This document shows, one piece after another, positions 8,222 through 16,660 of a stretch of DNA of 45,445 nucleotides. The DNA lies in the NCBI GenBank assembly GCA_016929905.1, contig JAFGHX010000225.1, forward strand, positions 1 to 45,445, written 5' to 3'. The stretch is from Kiritimatiellia bacterium. GTDB lineage: Bacteria; Verrucomicrobiota; Kiritimatiellia; JAFGHX01. Both the position numbers and the translations under genes were made by a program. Within the stretch, counting starts at the first letter, position 1. Each line of letters begins with the position of its first letter. The notes under the pieces were generated by a model. The model saw nothing but the letters and a program-made list of their open reading frames with translations. It made no database searches and was not told the origin of the DNA.

Positions 8222-9034
8222 ATGCGGAATCGGGTGTCGAGGGCGGAGCAGCCCGTGTCGGCGGCGGGCCTGCGGTTGGAGGTGATCTGGGACGTTGACG
8301 AGGACGCGTCGTACGACGTTTCGTGGCGGCGTGAGCGTGATCTGCTCATTGCGATTCGTACGCTGGCCGGGGCGGGACGGATGGAGTTGGGGGCGGGCCG
8401 CGAGGTCGTGATGGAAGCCGCCACGCTGTTCGTGGTGAGCGCGCCCGAGGTCCGGCGCTACCACTGCCTGGGTGATCGGTGGCGTTTCTGGTGGTTTGAG
8501 TTTGTGTTTGGCGGTTCGATGCGGTTGCCGCGCGAGCAGCCGATCCGAGTGGCGGCGGCGCCCGGCGATGAAGCGGCTTTTGAGGAAGCGTTCGCGACGC
8601 TGCATCGCAGCACGCCGGCCCAGCCGCGTCTGGCCTCAGCTGTCTTCGACGTGATGCTCTGCCGCTGGCTCGCCGCGTGGGAAGGCGAACAGCGGCGGCG
8701 GTGTCCGTACCAGGACCGGATCGAACGTGCGCTGGATCTCATGCATCGGCGCCTCGGCGACGGGTTGACCGTGCGGGAGATGGCCCGCGCGGTGAATATG
8801 GGGGAACGCAATTTCCGCAAAGCCTTTCGCCATGTGACCGGGCAGTCCCCAAAACGGACCTACGATCGGCTTCGCCTTCAGACGGCCGACGAACTTCTTC
8901 GAGTCGGGGCCTATGCGGTTGGGGACGTGGCGGAGCAAATGGGATTCTCCAGCCCGTTCCATTTCAGCAAGGCGTACCGCCGACACTTTGGCTTTCCGCC
9001 GCGCGAGGCGAGGAGCACCGGACACACCGAGTGA
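8222..9034 (+). CDS. AraC-family transcriptional regulator
   Basis: 270 residues from ATG 8222, which has GAGGGGG just upstream; a GTG at 8210 is in frame but has no better ribosome site. An N-terminal beta-rich sensing domain (about 1-160, including EVIWDVDEDASYDVSWRRER and RYHCLGDRWRFWWFEF) is followed by a C-terminal AraC DNA-binding domain of about 100 residues with two HTH motifs (LTVREMARAVNMGERNFRKAF and VGDVAEQMGFSSPFHFSKAY). It faces the URO-D gene across a 150-bp AT-rich region and most likely controls it. The octamer repeats in its leader may influence translation. Convergent with the GH4 gene. Confidence 0.92.
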   Translation: MRNRVSRAEQPVSAAGLRLEVIWDVDEDASYDVSWRRERDLLIAIRTLAGAGRMELGAGREVVMEAATLFVVSAPEVRRYHCLGDRWRFWWFEFVFGGSMRLPREQPIRVAAAPGDEAAFEEAFATLHRSTPAQPRLASAVFDVMLCRWLAAWEGEQRRRCPYQDRIERALDLMHRRLGDGLTVREMARAVNMGERNFRKAFRHVTGQSPKRTYDRLRLQTADELLRVGAYAVGDVAEQMGFSSPFHFSKAYRRHFGFPPREARSTGHTE

Positions 9035-9146
9035 TGAACCGGCAGACCTTGCCCGCCACGGTTGCCGTCAGAGAGTGAGAGGAAGACGGGCGCACGTCGC
9101 GGCCTTTCACGGGCAGAAGAGGGCCCGGCGACGCTCGTGCTTCGCC

Positions 9147-10523
9147 TCAGAGCTTCCAGCGCTTCGGCAGGAACGCGCGTGTGGCGCGCAGCATCTCGTT
9201 GAACAGCTTCCACGCCTTGTCGGTCGTGAGCGACATGAGCGGGTCGTTCAGGAACGCCTGGAAGGCGAGTTCCTTGTCGCAGGTCAGGCCGGCCTCGACG
9301 ATCATCTCCTGGCCGGCCACGACGCGCGAGACGAGCGCCTCCACACCCGGCGGCAGGCGCCCGGCGAATTCCGGCTTCACGCTGTCCCGGCTGAAGTAGG
9401 CGTTCGTCTCCACAACAGCGCCGCGCGGCAGCCCGTCGATCTGCCCGATGTTCGGCAGGTTCACGTTTGTGCGCAGGTCGTGCAGCCCGAGAATGGCCGC
9501 CATCTGACGCGTGCCTTCCTCGCCGGATTTCTTCAGTTCGAACCGCCGTCTGTCGCGGAGCCGTTTGCGGAACTGGCGCGGCAGGTTCGCGTACCGCGTC
9601 TCGCGGTAGGAGTAGGGCGTCAGGACGACGCCCCAGCGGTGCAGGGTCTGTTCGTCCTTGAGGTAGAACGGCACGAACTCGACCAGGTGCCGTTCGCCCG
9701 CGGCGGGCAGGATTCCGAACCGCCTCAGCAGATCGTACTTGACCTGGCTTTTCGACTGGAAGAATCCGAGCTGGCGGACTTCGGCGTCGGTGACAGGGCG
9801 GACCTCGCCTTTCCGGCGCATCTTGCGCCGGGCCAGTTGCATCAGATCCACGCCCTTGCAGGTGGCCTTGTCGATCCAGGTGAAATGGTTGACGCCCAGC
9901 ACGTTGACGCGCACCTCGTCGCGGGTCGGCTCGCAACCGTGGAATTCCTTCATCAGGCCCGCCAGCCAGCGCTGCGTGCTGAAGACCTCGTGGCAGCAGC
10001 CGAACGCTTTGATGCGCGGCCAGACCCTGTAGAGCGTGCGGGTGCAGACGGTCATCGGGTTGGTGTAGCTGATGACCCAGGCGTTCGGTGCGCAGCGTTC
10101 GACCGCCTCGGCGATTCTCGCGTACATCGGCACCGTGCGCAGGCAACGGCAGAGCCCGGCCGGCCCCACCGTGTCGCCGACCGGGTGGAGGATCCCGTAG
10201 CGCTTGGGGATTTCCAGATCGTGTTTCATCATGTCGATGCTGCCCGGCTGAATGCTGGCCACCACGAAATCCGCGCCCGCGAGCGCCGCCTGCAGCGTCT
10301 TGGGCACCGTGTACCGCCATCGAGAGACGCATTGCGGCGACTTGTTCACGCGCCGGCCCCAGCGCGCGTTCAACATGGCCATGGGGCGGTCGACGTCGTA
10401 CAACGCCACCTCGCCCGTCATCTCGGGCGCCAGCGCCAGGTCGTTCATCAGCATGTGCGCCCAGCCGCGCGATCCGCCGCCGACATACGCGATCTTGATT
10501 TCCACTTTCGATTTCCTGTTCAC
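9147..10523 (-). CDS. Family 4 glycoside hydrolase (NAD-dependent alpha-glycosidase)
   Basis: 458 residues of glycoside hydrolase family 4, enzymes that cleave alpha- or beta-glycosides by an NAD- and Mn-dependent oxidation-elimination route, in the cytoplasm. The Rossmann loop is AYVGGGSRGW (12-21). SYTNPM (152-157), FGCCHE (174-179) and GVNHFTW (210-216) give the conserved asparagine, the metal-binding cysteine (Cys176/177) and histidine (His213) of the family. Length is normal. The start is GTG at 10523 with AGGAGG six bases upstream (complement of 10530-10535). A 14-bp palindrome at 10612-10625 is a possible operator. Whether it acts on galactosides, glucosides or glucuronides cannot be read from sequence alone. 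No transporter is adjacent. Confidence 0.93.
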   Translation of the reverse strand: MNRKSKVEIKIAYVGGGSRGWAHMLMNDLALAPEMTGEVALYDVDRPMAMLNARWGRRVNKSPQCVSRWRYTVPKTLQAALAGADFVVASIQPGSIDMMKHDLEIPKRYGILHPVGDTVGPAGLCRCLRTVPMYARIAEAVERCAPNAWVISYTNPMTVCTRTLYRVWPRIKAFGCCHEVFSTQRWLAGLMKEFHGCEPTRDEVRVNVLGVNHFTWIDKATCKGVDLMQLARRKMRRKGEVRPVTDAEVRQLGFFQSKSQVKYDLLRRFGILPAAGERHLVEFVPFYLKDEQTLHRWGVVLTPYSYRETRYANLPRQFRKRLRDRRRFELKKSGEEGTRQMAAILGLHDLRTNVNLPNIGQIDGLPRGAVVETNAYFSRDSVKPEFAGRLPPGVEALVSRVVAGQEMIVEAGLTCDKELAFQAFLNDPLMSLTTDKAWKLFNEMLRATRAFLPKRWKL

Positions 10524-10611
10524 GCCTGTCCTCCTTGGCGCGTCACTCTACCGGATTCGTGTGCCGCGTGGCAAGCAGGCTGCGCTGCACCTGCGCTTTT
10601 TCGCATGGCAA

Positions 10612-10625
10612 ACACTATATAGTGT
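10612..10625. promoter_or_regulatory. 14-bp perfect palindrome upstream of the GH4 gene
   Basis: ACACTATATAGTGT is a perfect palindrome about 90 bp before the GH4 start codon, with a shape typical of operators for dimeric regulators such as GntR or LacI proteins. No regulator gene of those families is adjacent. Function is inferred. Confidence 0.45.
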
Positions 10626-10707
10626 GTCCCCATCCGCGCGATTCAGCGGTTGCATGGCCTGAAAACGGCGGAAAGCACACGGTTTTTGCGGGGCCTCATT
10701 TTATTGA

Positions 10708-10737
10708 TTGACATTTGGCGGGTTCTATGCTTTTATA
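10708..10737 (+). promoter_or_regulatory. Strong sigma-70-type promoter
   Basis: A perfect TTGACA (10708-10713) is followed after 18 nt by TTTATA (10732-10737); with 17-nt spacing the hexamer is TTTTAT. It points toward the sigma-factor gene, about 365 nt downstream. Confidence 0.55.
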
Positions 10738-11103
10738 GGCAGTGGAAACTGGGAGGGGGAGCAGGGATCCGGTATCCGGGGTTTTGTGGCGGTGTAACAG
10801 AGTTGCGTCAAACGTCAATCTGGAGCTTTCTGTCTTCTAGCCTTTATGAACTGACGATTGGGGTGTAGCCAGGGCAATCTGCTCGTCGCCTTCGGGACGG
10901 TCCACGGCCGAGGCGCACGGAGCACGTCGGTTCAGAGTGCAGAAAGCCGCATGAAGATGAGCCGGTGAACACCGGACCGCGGGTTTACAGCCTTTTGCGG
11001 GCCGTGGCCGGCTGATTGCGGTGAGAGTTCTGTCTCGTTCCTTACGGATTCACAGAGAGGGCGGGGAAGGATTTGGTTGCACTCAGTGAAGGTGAGGTGG
11101 GGC

Positions 11104-12006
11104 ATGTCTGAGGACATTGACAGCTACGAGTGTTACGCCAGGGAGATCTCGCAGTATCCGCGGATCAGCCCGGACCGCGAGATGGAGCTTTCCAGAATCA
11201 TTCTGGAGAGCGACGACCACGAGGCGGTCGAGGCGGCTGTGCAGGAGCTGGTGGAGGCCAACCTGCTGCTGGTGATGCACTGCGTCAAGGATTTTGAGAA
11301 GTACCTGAACGCGCCGGGCGTGAACGTGACGCGGATGGACCTCATCGCGGAGGGCAACATCGCGCTGATGCAGGCGGCGCGTCGTTTCGACGCGCAGTAT
11401 CGCGACAAGGAGAGCGAAGACTCCCGGGAGCCGGTCCGGTTCAGCACCTACGCCTGCAAGTGCATCAAGAACCGCCTGCGGCGCGCCGTTCGGCTGGCCA
11501 CCTTCATCCATGTGCCCGAGAATCATTTCGCCTGCTGGTCCCGAATGCGGGAACTGGAAGAGGAGTACGGCGCGGACCTGACCGACAAGGTCGTGCTCCG
11601 CGAACTGGATATCACGCCGGAACGCCTCTCGCGCGTCCGGTGCAGCCGGCGCAGCCGCACGATGATGCTTGAAGACCTGCTGCCGGAAGACAACGACAGC
11701 GACTGGTCGGACATCATCGCCAGCGAAGACGCCGAATCGCCCGAAGAAGAAGCCTGCCGCGAGGACCTGCGCGAATACCTGCAGCACCAGATGGAAGCGC
11801 TCCCGGCTCGTACGCAACGGATGATGAGCCTCATGTTCCTTGGCGACCACAAGGTGACGCTGGAGGAGCTGTCGCATATCTTCGGCGTGTCGCGCGAACG
11901 GTGCCGGCAGGTCTGCGCCAAGGGGCTGCGGACGCTGCGGCGCAAGATCGAAGCCAGCCCGCCGGGCCAGCGCCCCGTCGAGGTCGCCACCCTGTGCAAC
12001 GTGTAG
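11104..12006 (+). CDS. RNA polymerase sigma factor of the sigma-70 (RpoD/RpoS/RpoH-like) type
   Basis: About 300 residues from ATG 11104, preceded by GGTGAGG. The frame extends to a TTG at 11077, but that start has no ribosome site. Region 1.2 is recognisable (YAREISQYPRISPDREMELS), then region 2 with NLLLVMHCVKDF, LIAEGNIALMQAARRFD and FSTYACKCIKNRLRRAV, a shortened region 3, an acidic stretch (LEDLLPEDNDSDWSD) and region 4 with TLEELSHIFGVSRERCRQVCAKGLRTLR. It would direct core RNA polymerase to alternative promoters. Divergent from the housekeeping sequence in region 2.4 (CKCIKN rather than WWIRQ), so an alternative group factor is likely. Stand-alone gene, convergent with an AraC gene; no anti-sigma partner seen. 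Confidence 0.92.
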   Translation: MSEDIDSYECYAREISQYPRISPDREMELSRIILESDDHEAVEAAVQELVEANLLLVMHCVKDFEKYLNAPGVNVTRMDLIAEGNIALMQAARRFDAQYRDKESEDSREPVRFSTYACKCIKNRLRRAVRLATFIHVPENHFACWSRMRELEEEYGADLTDKVVLRELDITPERLSRVRCSRRSRTMMLEDLLPEDNDSDWSDIIASEDAESPEEEACREDLREYLQHQMEALPARTQRMMSLMFLGDHKVTLEELSHIFGVSRERCRQVCAKGLRTLRRKIEASPPGQRPVEVATLCNV

Positions 12007-12045
12007 GGTGACGACACAGAGACCAGGCGCGCAGCCGCGTCGGAC

Positions 12046-12870
12046 TCACCGGTAGCGGCGTCTGAATTCCGTCGGGGCCAGCCCCGTCACCTTCCGGAAT
12101 TGCGCGGAGAACGCGTAGACGTCTCCGTACCCCAGCGCGCCGGCAATCTCACCCACCCGCAGCCGCTCTTCGCCCAGCAGTTCCATCGCGCGCTCGATGC
12201 GGCGCCGGATACGATAGTCGCCCGGCGAGACCCCGACCGCTTTGAGAAAGGCTTTCCGAAACGCGCTGTAGCTCATGCGCACCGCACGCGCGACCGCCGG
12301 CAGCGTGAGGCGGCGGTCGAAATCGCGCCCGAGCAGGCGGCACGCCTCCTCAATGCCGGGGGATGGCCGCCGGCCCGGGCCCGTGGGACTCCGGCCGTGC
12401 ATCTCGACGATGAGCCGCTGCATGTCCAGAAGGGGCCACATCAGCCCGTTCTCCGGCCGCTGCTTCAGATCTTCGCAGATGGCGCCAATGCGGTCGACAA
12501 TCGTCAGGTCCACGCCGATATCATGGACGGGCACGTTCTCATCGACCAGACCGGTCATCCGCATCGTCTCGTAGACCTGGCGCGGCACCGCCAGGTGGCA
12601 GCGGGTCACCGGCGGCTCCAGAACGTCCGAATGCGGTCTGTCCGGAAAACGCTGGAAGAACGTGCCGGGGTACAGCGCAAACGCCGTCCCCCGGTTGTCC
12701 TCGTAGGTGCCTCGGCCTTCGACGACGTAGACTACCGCATACTGCGAGGTCACGAAACCCCGCTCGTTGTCGCCGCTCCCCCGCACTTTGATGCCGGCGC
12801 GCAACTGCGTCATCAGCCCGCCGGGCCCCAGACGGCTTGCACTGTTCGGCTTGGGTTTCCGCTCGGACAT
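12046..12870 (-). CDS. AraC-family transcriptional regulator
   Basis: 274 residues. N-terminal cupin-like sensing domain (about 20-165: VVYVVEGRGTYEDNRG, YPGTFFQRFPDRPH), then the AraC double HTH in the last 100 residues (LTLPAVARAVRMSYSAFRKAF and VGEIAGALGYGDVYAFSAQF) ending in PTEFRRRYR. The ATG at 12870 lacks a clear Shine-Dalgarno sequence. It faces the sulfatase gene (12999) across 128 bp that contain a 14-bp inverted repeat, so it very probably regulates sulfatase expression in response to a sulfated or related sugar. Ligand unknown. Confidence 0.92.
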   Translation of the reverse strand: MSERKPKPNSASRLGPGGLMTQLRAGIKVRGSGDNERGFVTSQYAVVYVVEGRGTYEDNRGTAFALYPGTFFQRFPDRPHSDVLEPPVTRCHLAVPRQVYETMRMTGLVDENVPVHDIGVDLTIVDRIGAICEDLKQRPENGLMWPLLDMQRLIVEMHGRSPTGPGRRPSPGIEEACRLLGRDFDRRLTLPAVARAVRMSYSAFRKAFLKAVGVSPGDYRIRRRIERAMELLGEERLRVGEIAGALGYGDVYAFSAQFRKVTGLAPTEFRRRYR

Positions 12871-12941
12871 GGTCGGGAACCAGGTATCAGAAATTACAAA
12901 TACACTGCCAGTTCTTGCATCCCATTCCGCAAAGATATCGG

Positions 12942-12955
12942 ATATTGTTCAATAT
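12942..12955. promoter_or_regulatory. Inverted repeat in the AraC/sulfatase divergent region
   Basis: ATATTG (12942-12947) and CAATAT (12950-12955) are perfect arms around TT, in an AT-rich patch between the divergent AraC and sulfatase starts. Candidate operator or promoter element; no experimental support. Confidence 0.4.
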
Positions 12956-12998
12956 GCGCGTGGAGCGGCATGGTCAGATATAGCAAGAGGGGCTGCCG

Positions 12999-14405
12999 AT
13001 GGCAAGGCCGAACTTTGTATTCATTTTGATCGACGATATGGGATGGCGAGATTTGGGCTGTTACCAGAGCGGCTTCTACGAGACGCCCAGCATTGACCGG
13101 CTGGCGGCCGAGGGGATGACGTTCACCGACGCCTACGCTTCCTGCCCGGTGTGTTCGCCGACACGCGCGAGCGTGCTGACCGGCAGGTACCCGGCCACCG
13201 TGGGGATCACGAACTACATTCCCGGCGCGGCGCGGGGCAAGTTGCTGTCGGTCCCGTACTTTCATGCCCTGCCGCGGGCGGAGAAGACGATGGCCGCCGC
13301 GCTGCGAGAGAACGGGTACCGCACGTGGCATGTGGGCAAGTGGCATCTCGGCGGGGGCGAGTCCCTGCCGCAGAAGCACGGGTTCGATGTGAACGTGGGC
13401 GGTTGCGAGTGGGGGCACCCCCACAAGGGCTACTTCAGCCCGTGGCAGATACCGGGGCTGGCGGACGCGCCGGCGGGGACCTATCTGACCGATCACCTCA
13501 CGGACAGGGCGGTTGACCTGATTCGGCACGCCGCGGGCGAGCCGTTTTTTCTGAACATGTGGTTCTACTCCGTGCACACGCCGATTCAGGCGAAACCGGA
13601 GTACGTCCGCCGGTTCGCGGACAAGGCGCGGCGGACGGGGCTCGACCAGGCCGTTGCGCTCGTCGACGGCGAGCACTTCCCGTGCGAGCACAAGAAGGAA
13701 CAGCGGGTCCGGCGCCGGATCATTCAGTCGGACCCGGCCTATGCGGCCATGATCTGGAGCCTGGACGAGAATGTGGGGCGGCTGCTCAAGGCGATCGACG
13801 AGACCGGTCAGGCTGGCAACACCGTCGTCATCTTCACCTCGGACAACGGCGGGCTGTCCTCTGCCGAGGGCTCTCCGACCTGCAACGCGCCGCTGGCGGA
13901 GGGCAAGGGGTGGATGTACGACGGGGGCACGCGCGAGCCGCTGATCGTGAAGTGGCCGGGCCGTATCGCCGCGGGCGGTTCGTGTTCCGTTCCCGTGACG
14001 AGCACGGATTTTTACCCCACGCTGCTCGAGATGGCCGGGCTCGATCCGATGCCGGAGCAACACTGTGACGGGGTGAGCATCCTGCCGCTGCTGGCGGGCG
14101 GCCCCGCCCTCGAGCGGGCGGCCATCTACTGGCACTACCCGCACTACAGCAACCAAGGCGGCACGCCTGGCTGTTCGATGCGGATGGGCGACTACAAGCT
14201 GATCGAATTTTTCGAAGACGGGCACGTCGAGCTGTACGATCTGCGCCGCGACATCGGCGAAGCGCACGATCTCGCCCGCGCGATGCCGGAACTCGCCGCC
14301 CGCATGCAGCGGATGCTGGCGGACTGGCGCGCGTCGGTCCGGGCAAAGGTTCCGCAACGGAATCCGGCGTGGGCGCCGCAGGCCGTGCTCAGCGCCGAGC
14401 GCTGA
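12999..14405 (+). CDS. Type I sulfatase (arylsulfatase family, formylglycine-dependent)
   Basis: 468 residues of the alkaline-phosphatase-like sulfatase family, which removes sulfate esters from sugars or aryl compounds. Metal ligands Asp12-Asp13 (LIDDMGW), the maturation motif CSPTR with Cys52 to be converted to formylglycine, GKWHLGG with Lys114 and His116, and SDNGG with Asp282-Asn283 are all present. There is no signal peptide, so the enzyme probably acts in the cytoplasm unless exported otherwise. GAGGGG (12987-12992) precedes the ATG. It sits between a divergent AraC gene and an MFS transporter, a plausible uptake-plus-desulfation unit. Maturation needs an FGE or anSME; the FGE-like protein in this window lacks a key cysteine and the radical SAM protein is not clearly an anSME, so the maturase is likely elsewhere. 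Confidence 0.96.
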   Translation: MARPNFVFILIDDMGWRDLGCYQSGFYETPSIDRLAAEGMTFTDAYASCPVCSPTRASVLTGRYPATVGITNYIPGAARGKLLSVPYFHALPRAEKTMAAALRENGYRTWHVGKWHLGGGESLPQKHGFDVNVGGCEWGHPHKGYFSPWQIPGLADAPAGTYLTDHLTDRAVDLIRHAAGEPFFLNMWFYSVHTPIQAKPEYVRRFADKARRTGLDQAVALVDGEHFPCEHKKEQRVRRRIIQSDPAYAAMIWSLDENVGRLLKAIDETGQAGNTVVIFTSDNGGLSSAEGSPTCNAPLAEGKGWMYDGGTREPLIVKWPGRIAAGGSCSVPVTSTDFYPTLLEMAGLDPMPEQHCDGVSILPLLAGGPALERAAIYWHYPHYSNQGGTPGCSMRMGDYKLIEFFEDGHVELYDLRRDIGEAHDLARAMPELAARMQRMLADWRASVRAKVPQRNPAWAPQAVLSAER

Positions 14406-14447
14406 ACGCCGGGCCGCGCTCGGTCTCCGCGGGCCGGGAAAACGGAG

Positions 14448-14476
14448 TTGCGCCGCCCGGCTTCTTTCGCCACAAT
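14448..14476 (+). promoter_or_regulatory. Weak promoter candidate before the MFS gene
   Basis: TTGCGC (14448-14453), 17 nt, then CACAAT (14471-14476); four of six matches in each hexamer. It would allow the transporter to be transcribed separately from the sulfatase, 112 bp upstream. Confidence 0.28.
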
Positions 14477-14517
14477 CCCCCGGGACGACCATCATTCGGG
14501 ATCAAAGGGGACGAGCC

Positions 14518-15729
14518 GTGGCGGACAAGACCGCACCCACTCCGGACGGATTTGCGGGCGTGCTGCGCCTGCGCTTCACGTTGGTCTATGCGGCGCTGTT
14601 CCTTCCCTTCGCGGTGGCGACGCCCTATCTGCAGGTGCTGCTGCGCCTGCGCGGCTTTCAGAAGGACGCCATCGGCTGGATTCAGGGCACGCTGGAAGCC
14701 ATGGCGGTGCTGGCCCCGCCCGTGTGGGGGTGGCTCTCGGACCGAAGCGGGAAGCGGCGCCTGTTTCTTGCGCTGGGGGTGGCCGGCTGCGTGCCGACGT
14801 TTCTCCTCTTCGGCGTGGTGAAGGCGGCCCTGCTGGCGATTGCCGTCGCCGTGCTGTTCGGGTTCTGCTACCGGCCTCTGATTCCGCTGACGGACGGGAT
14901 CACGTTCCGCTACATCGGAGAGCGGGGCGGCGACTACGGGTTGGTGCGGATCGGCGGCTCCATCTCGTTCATCGTCTGCACCCTCACGCTCGAGAGCCTG
15001 GGCATTGCGCGATCGGGGACGGGGGCCATGATCCTGGCCGCGATGTGCGTGGCGTGCGGGCTTCAGTTTCTGTGTGTGGCGCTGCTGCCGCGCACCGGCA
15101 GCGGGCACGCGGGGCCGGCTGATCCGTCCGCCGCGGCCGGGGGCATGTCGGCGTTTCTCCGGCGTCCGTTCGTGCTCTTCATGCTCTGCGCGTTTCTCGG
15201 GCGGCTGGCCATGATGAGCTACTACGGCTTCTTCTCGCTGTACTTGAAGGAAGTGCACGGGTTCTCCAAGGCGGGGCTGGTTTGGTGGATTGGCCCCTTG
15301 AGCGAGATACCCGTCATCTATTTCAGCCAGCGCATCATGAAGCGGATCGGGGTGCGGAACCTGTTCGCGCTGGGGCTTGTCGGCATCAGTGTCCGGCTGC
15401 TCGGTTTCGCCGTCGCGCCGGCGCGCGCGCTGTGGGCCGTCGTCCCGTTCCAGTTGCTGCACTCGTTGACGTTCGGGGCCTATCACTGCGCGAGTGTCAC
15501 CTACGTCAGCCGCGTGGTGCCCGCGCGTCTGCACAGTACGGCTCAGACCGTGTTTGCGGCCGTGACCGTCGGGCTCGGCGGGATCATCGGCGGGGGGCTG
15601 GGCGGCTGGGTGGCCGAGCAGTACGGGTTTACGGCGCTGTATGGCGGTTGCGGGGCGGTCGCGCTGATCGCGCTGGTCGTCTTGCTCGTGTGGGTTCCGC
15701 CGCTTTCGGTGCCCGAACCCGAAGGGTGA
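14518..15729 (+). CDS. Major facilitator superfamily transporter (MFS_1_like)
   Basis: 403 residues with about twelve hydrophobic helices and the MFS loop WGWLSDRSGKRR (about residues 71-82) between helices 2 and 3. The N-terminal sequence RLRFTLVYAALFLPFAVATPYLQVLLR and overall pattern are of the MFS_1_like group, which includes sugar and nucleoside proton symporters. The start is GTG at 14518 with AAAGGGG seven bases upstream. It follows the sulfatase by 112 bp on the same strand, so a role in importing the sulfatase substrate or a released sugar is likely but unproven. It converges on the FecR-like gene, and a perfect inverted repeat separates the two stop codons. Confidence 0.9.
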   Translation: MADKTAPTPDGFAGVLRLRFTLVYAALFLPFAVATPYLQVLLRLRGFQKDAIGWIQGTLEAMAVLAPPVWGWLSDRSGKRRLFLALGVAGCVPTFLLFGVVKAALLAIAVAVLFGFCYRPLIPLTDGITFRYIGERGGDYGLVRIGGSISFIVCTLTLESLGIARSGTGAMILAAMCVACGLQFLCVALLPRTGSGHAGPADPSAAAGGMSAFLRRPFVLFMLCAFLGRLAMMSYYGFFSLYLKEVHGFSKAGLVWWIGPLSEIPVIYFSQRIMKRIGVRNLFALGLVGISVRLLGFAVAPARALWAVVPFQLLHSLTFGAYHCASVTYVSRVVPARLHSTAQTVFAAVTVGLGGIIGGGLGGWVAEQYGFTALYGGCGAVALIALVVLLVWVPPLSVPEPEG

Positions 15730-15735
15730 GTGCCG

Positions 15736-15818
15736 GTCGAACAGCCGGGCTCGAACTCAGCGGTCGGCCCGCGGAAGCGTTGCGCGCGGGAAGCCCCGTT
15801 CGGTGGCGGCTGTTCGAC
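15736..15818. terminator. 12-bp perfect inverted repeat between convergent stop codons
   Basis: GTCGAACAGCCG (15736-15747) pairs exactly with CGGCTGTTCGAC (15807-15818), and the pairing extends outward to GGTGAG (15725-15730) with CTCACC (15820-15825), so that both the MFS stop (15727-15729) and the FecR-like stop (15821-15823) lie in the outer stem. The 59-nt interior is GC-rich. A bidirectional terminator or RNA-end protector is the simplest reading; there is no U-tract. Confidence 0.5.
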
Positions 15819-15820
15819 GC

Positions 15821-16660
15821 TCACCGAGCGCGGAGCACCCGTTCGAGCAGGGCGTCGTGATCCGCGTTTTCGGGGGTGACCGTCTTGGTCATGCCGCCGT
15901 CCGGCGCGACGATGACGTAATGCCCGGAAACCAGGGCCAGTTCTTCGGCCGCCTGCATGCTCGTGACGCGGACGGTACCCTCCCTCAGATCGACGAGCGT
16001 GCCGCCCGGCCCCTCGGCCAGGGTGAGGCGAGTGCCCAGAACCGTGATCCGGGCCCGGGGCGTTTGGAAGAGCATCGGCAAGCCGTCCGGCTGGCTTCTG
16101 ATCTCGGCGTCGAGAATGCCGCGGGCAAGCAGGAGTTGTTTCGCGCCGCCTTCCACGTGGACCTGCACCACGCTTTGCGCGTCGAGGTCCACGGTCGTTC
16201 CGTCGGGATAACGCAGCGCCACGGCGGACGCCGGTCCCGTGCGCACGGTGGTCCCGGCACCGAGCACGTCCTCACTCACGACGCTGCCGCTCACGTCGCG
16301 GCGCGAGCGAAGCACGTCGCCCGAGCACCGCACAACCCGCGGGCAGGCATCCTGCGACGGCCGGGCCCGGAACGTGTAATAGAACACGCCGACCAGCACG
16401 GCGGCCGCGGCGGCGGCCGGCAACGCGATCCGCCGCACGAAGCGCGCCAGGCGGGCGGCACCCCGCCCGAACCCGCCGTCCAACCCGCGCTCGACCTCGC
16501 CGAATTCGTCCAGCAGGCATTCCTGCAGGCCGAGCTCGGCCAGGCGCCTGCCGGCAGCCGGGTCTTCCCGAAGCAGCCGGTCCACTTCCGCCGTGCGCTC
16601 CGTCCCCGCCGGAGTCTCCAGGTACTCGAGCAGGAGTTGATCGCGTGCTTCGCCGTTCAT
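15821..16660 (-). CDS. FecR-like membrane protein, likely partner of the ECF sigma factor
   Basis: 279 residues from the ATG at 16660, which overlaps the stop codon of the upstream sigma gene (ATGA), a strong sign of translational coupling; the frame is open further upstream but that region is inside the sigma gene. Residues 1-70 are cytoplasmic and rich in acidic residues, one membrane helix lies at about 76-97, and the outer part carries a FecR-domain-like beta structure (VRTGPASAVALRYPDGTTVDLDAQS, RARITVLGTRLTL, VDLREGTVRV). FecR-type proteins sense extracytoplasmic signals and control their sigma factor. No TonB-dependent receptor gene follows, so this is the variant found outside siderophore systems. 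Confidence 0.88.
   Translation of the reverse strand: MNGEARDQLLLEYLETPAGTERTAEVDRLLREDPAAGRRLAELGLQECLLDEFGEVERGLDGGFGRGAARLARFVRRIALPAAAAAAVLVGVFYYTFRARPSQDACPRVVRCSGDVLRSRRDVSGSVVSEDVLGAGTTVRTGPASAVALRYPDGTTVDLDAQSVVQVHVEGGAKQLLLARGILDAEIRSQPDGLPMLFQTPRARITVLGTRLTLAEGPGGTLVDLREGTVRVTSMQAAEELALVSGHYVIVAPDGGMTKTVTPENADHDALLERVLRAR

Larger units (their letters stand above)
10524..11103. other. 580-nt intergenic region with no convincing gene
   Basis: An open frame at 10650-10868 has atypical composition and no ribosome site, and I do not call it. The stretch holds a 14-bp palindrome (10612-10625) close to the GH4 gene, a good forward promoter (10708-10737), and about 365 nt between that promoter and the sigma-factor start codon. 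That leader could be a long 5' UTR or contain a small RNA; I recognise no known RNA family. Confidence 0.5.

Noticed and set aside
3132..10523. A novel defence island
   Set aside because: Genes here are catabolic and regulatory; no nuclease, helicase, reverse transcriptase, NLR-like or toxin-antitoxin pair is present.
10650..10868. 72-aa open frame in the region before the sigma factor
   Set aside because: No ribosome site, codon use unlike neighbours, and it contains the promoter elements at 10708-10737.
12894..14495. 533-aa minus-strand open frame opposite the sulfatase
   Set aside because: The sulfatase has all active-site motifs; the antisense frame is Arg/His-rich without structure.
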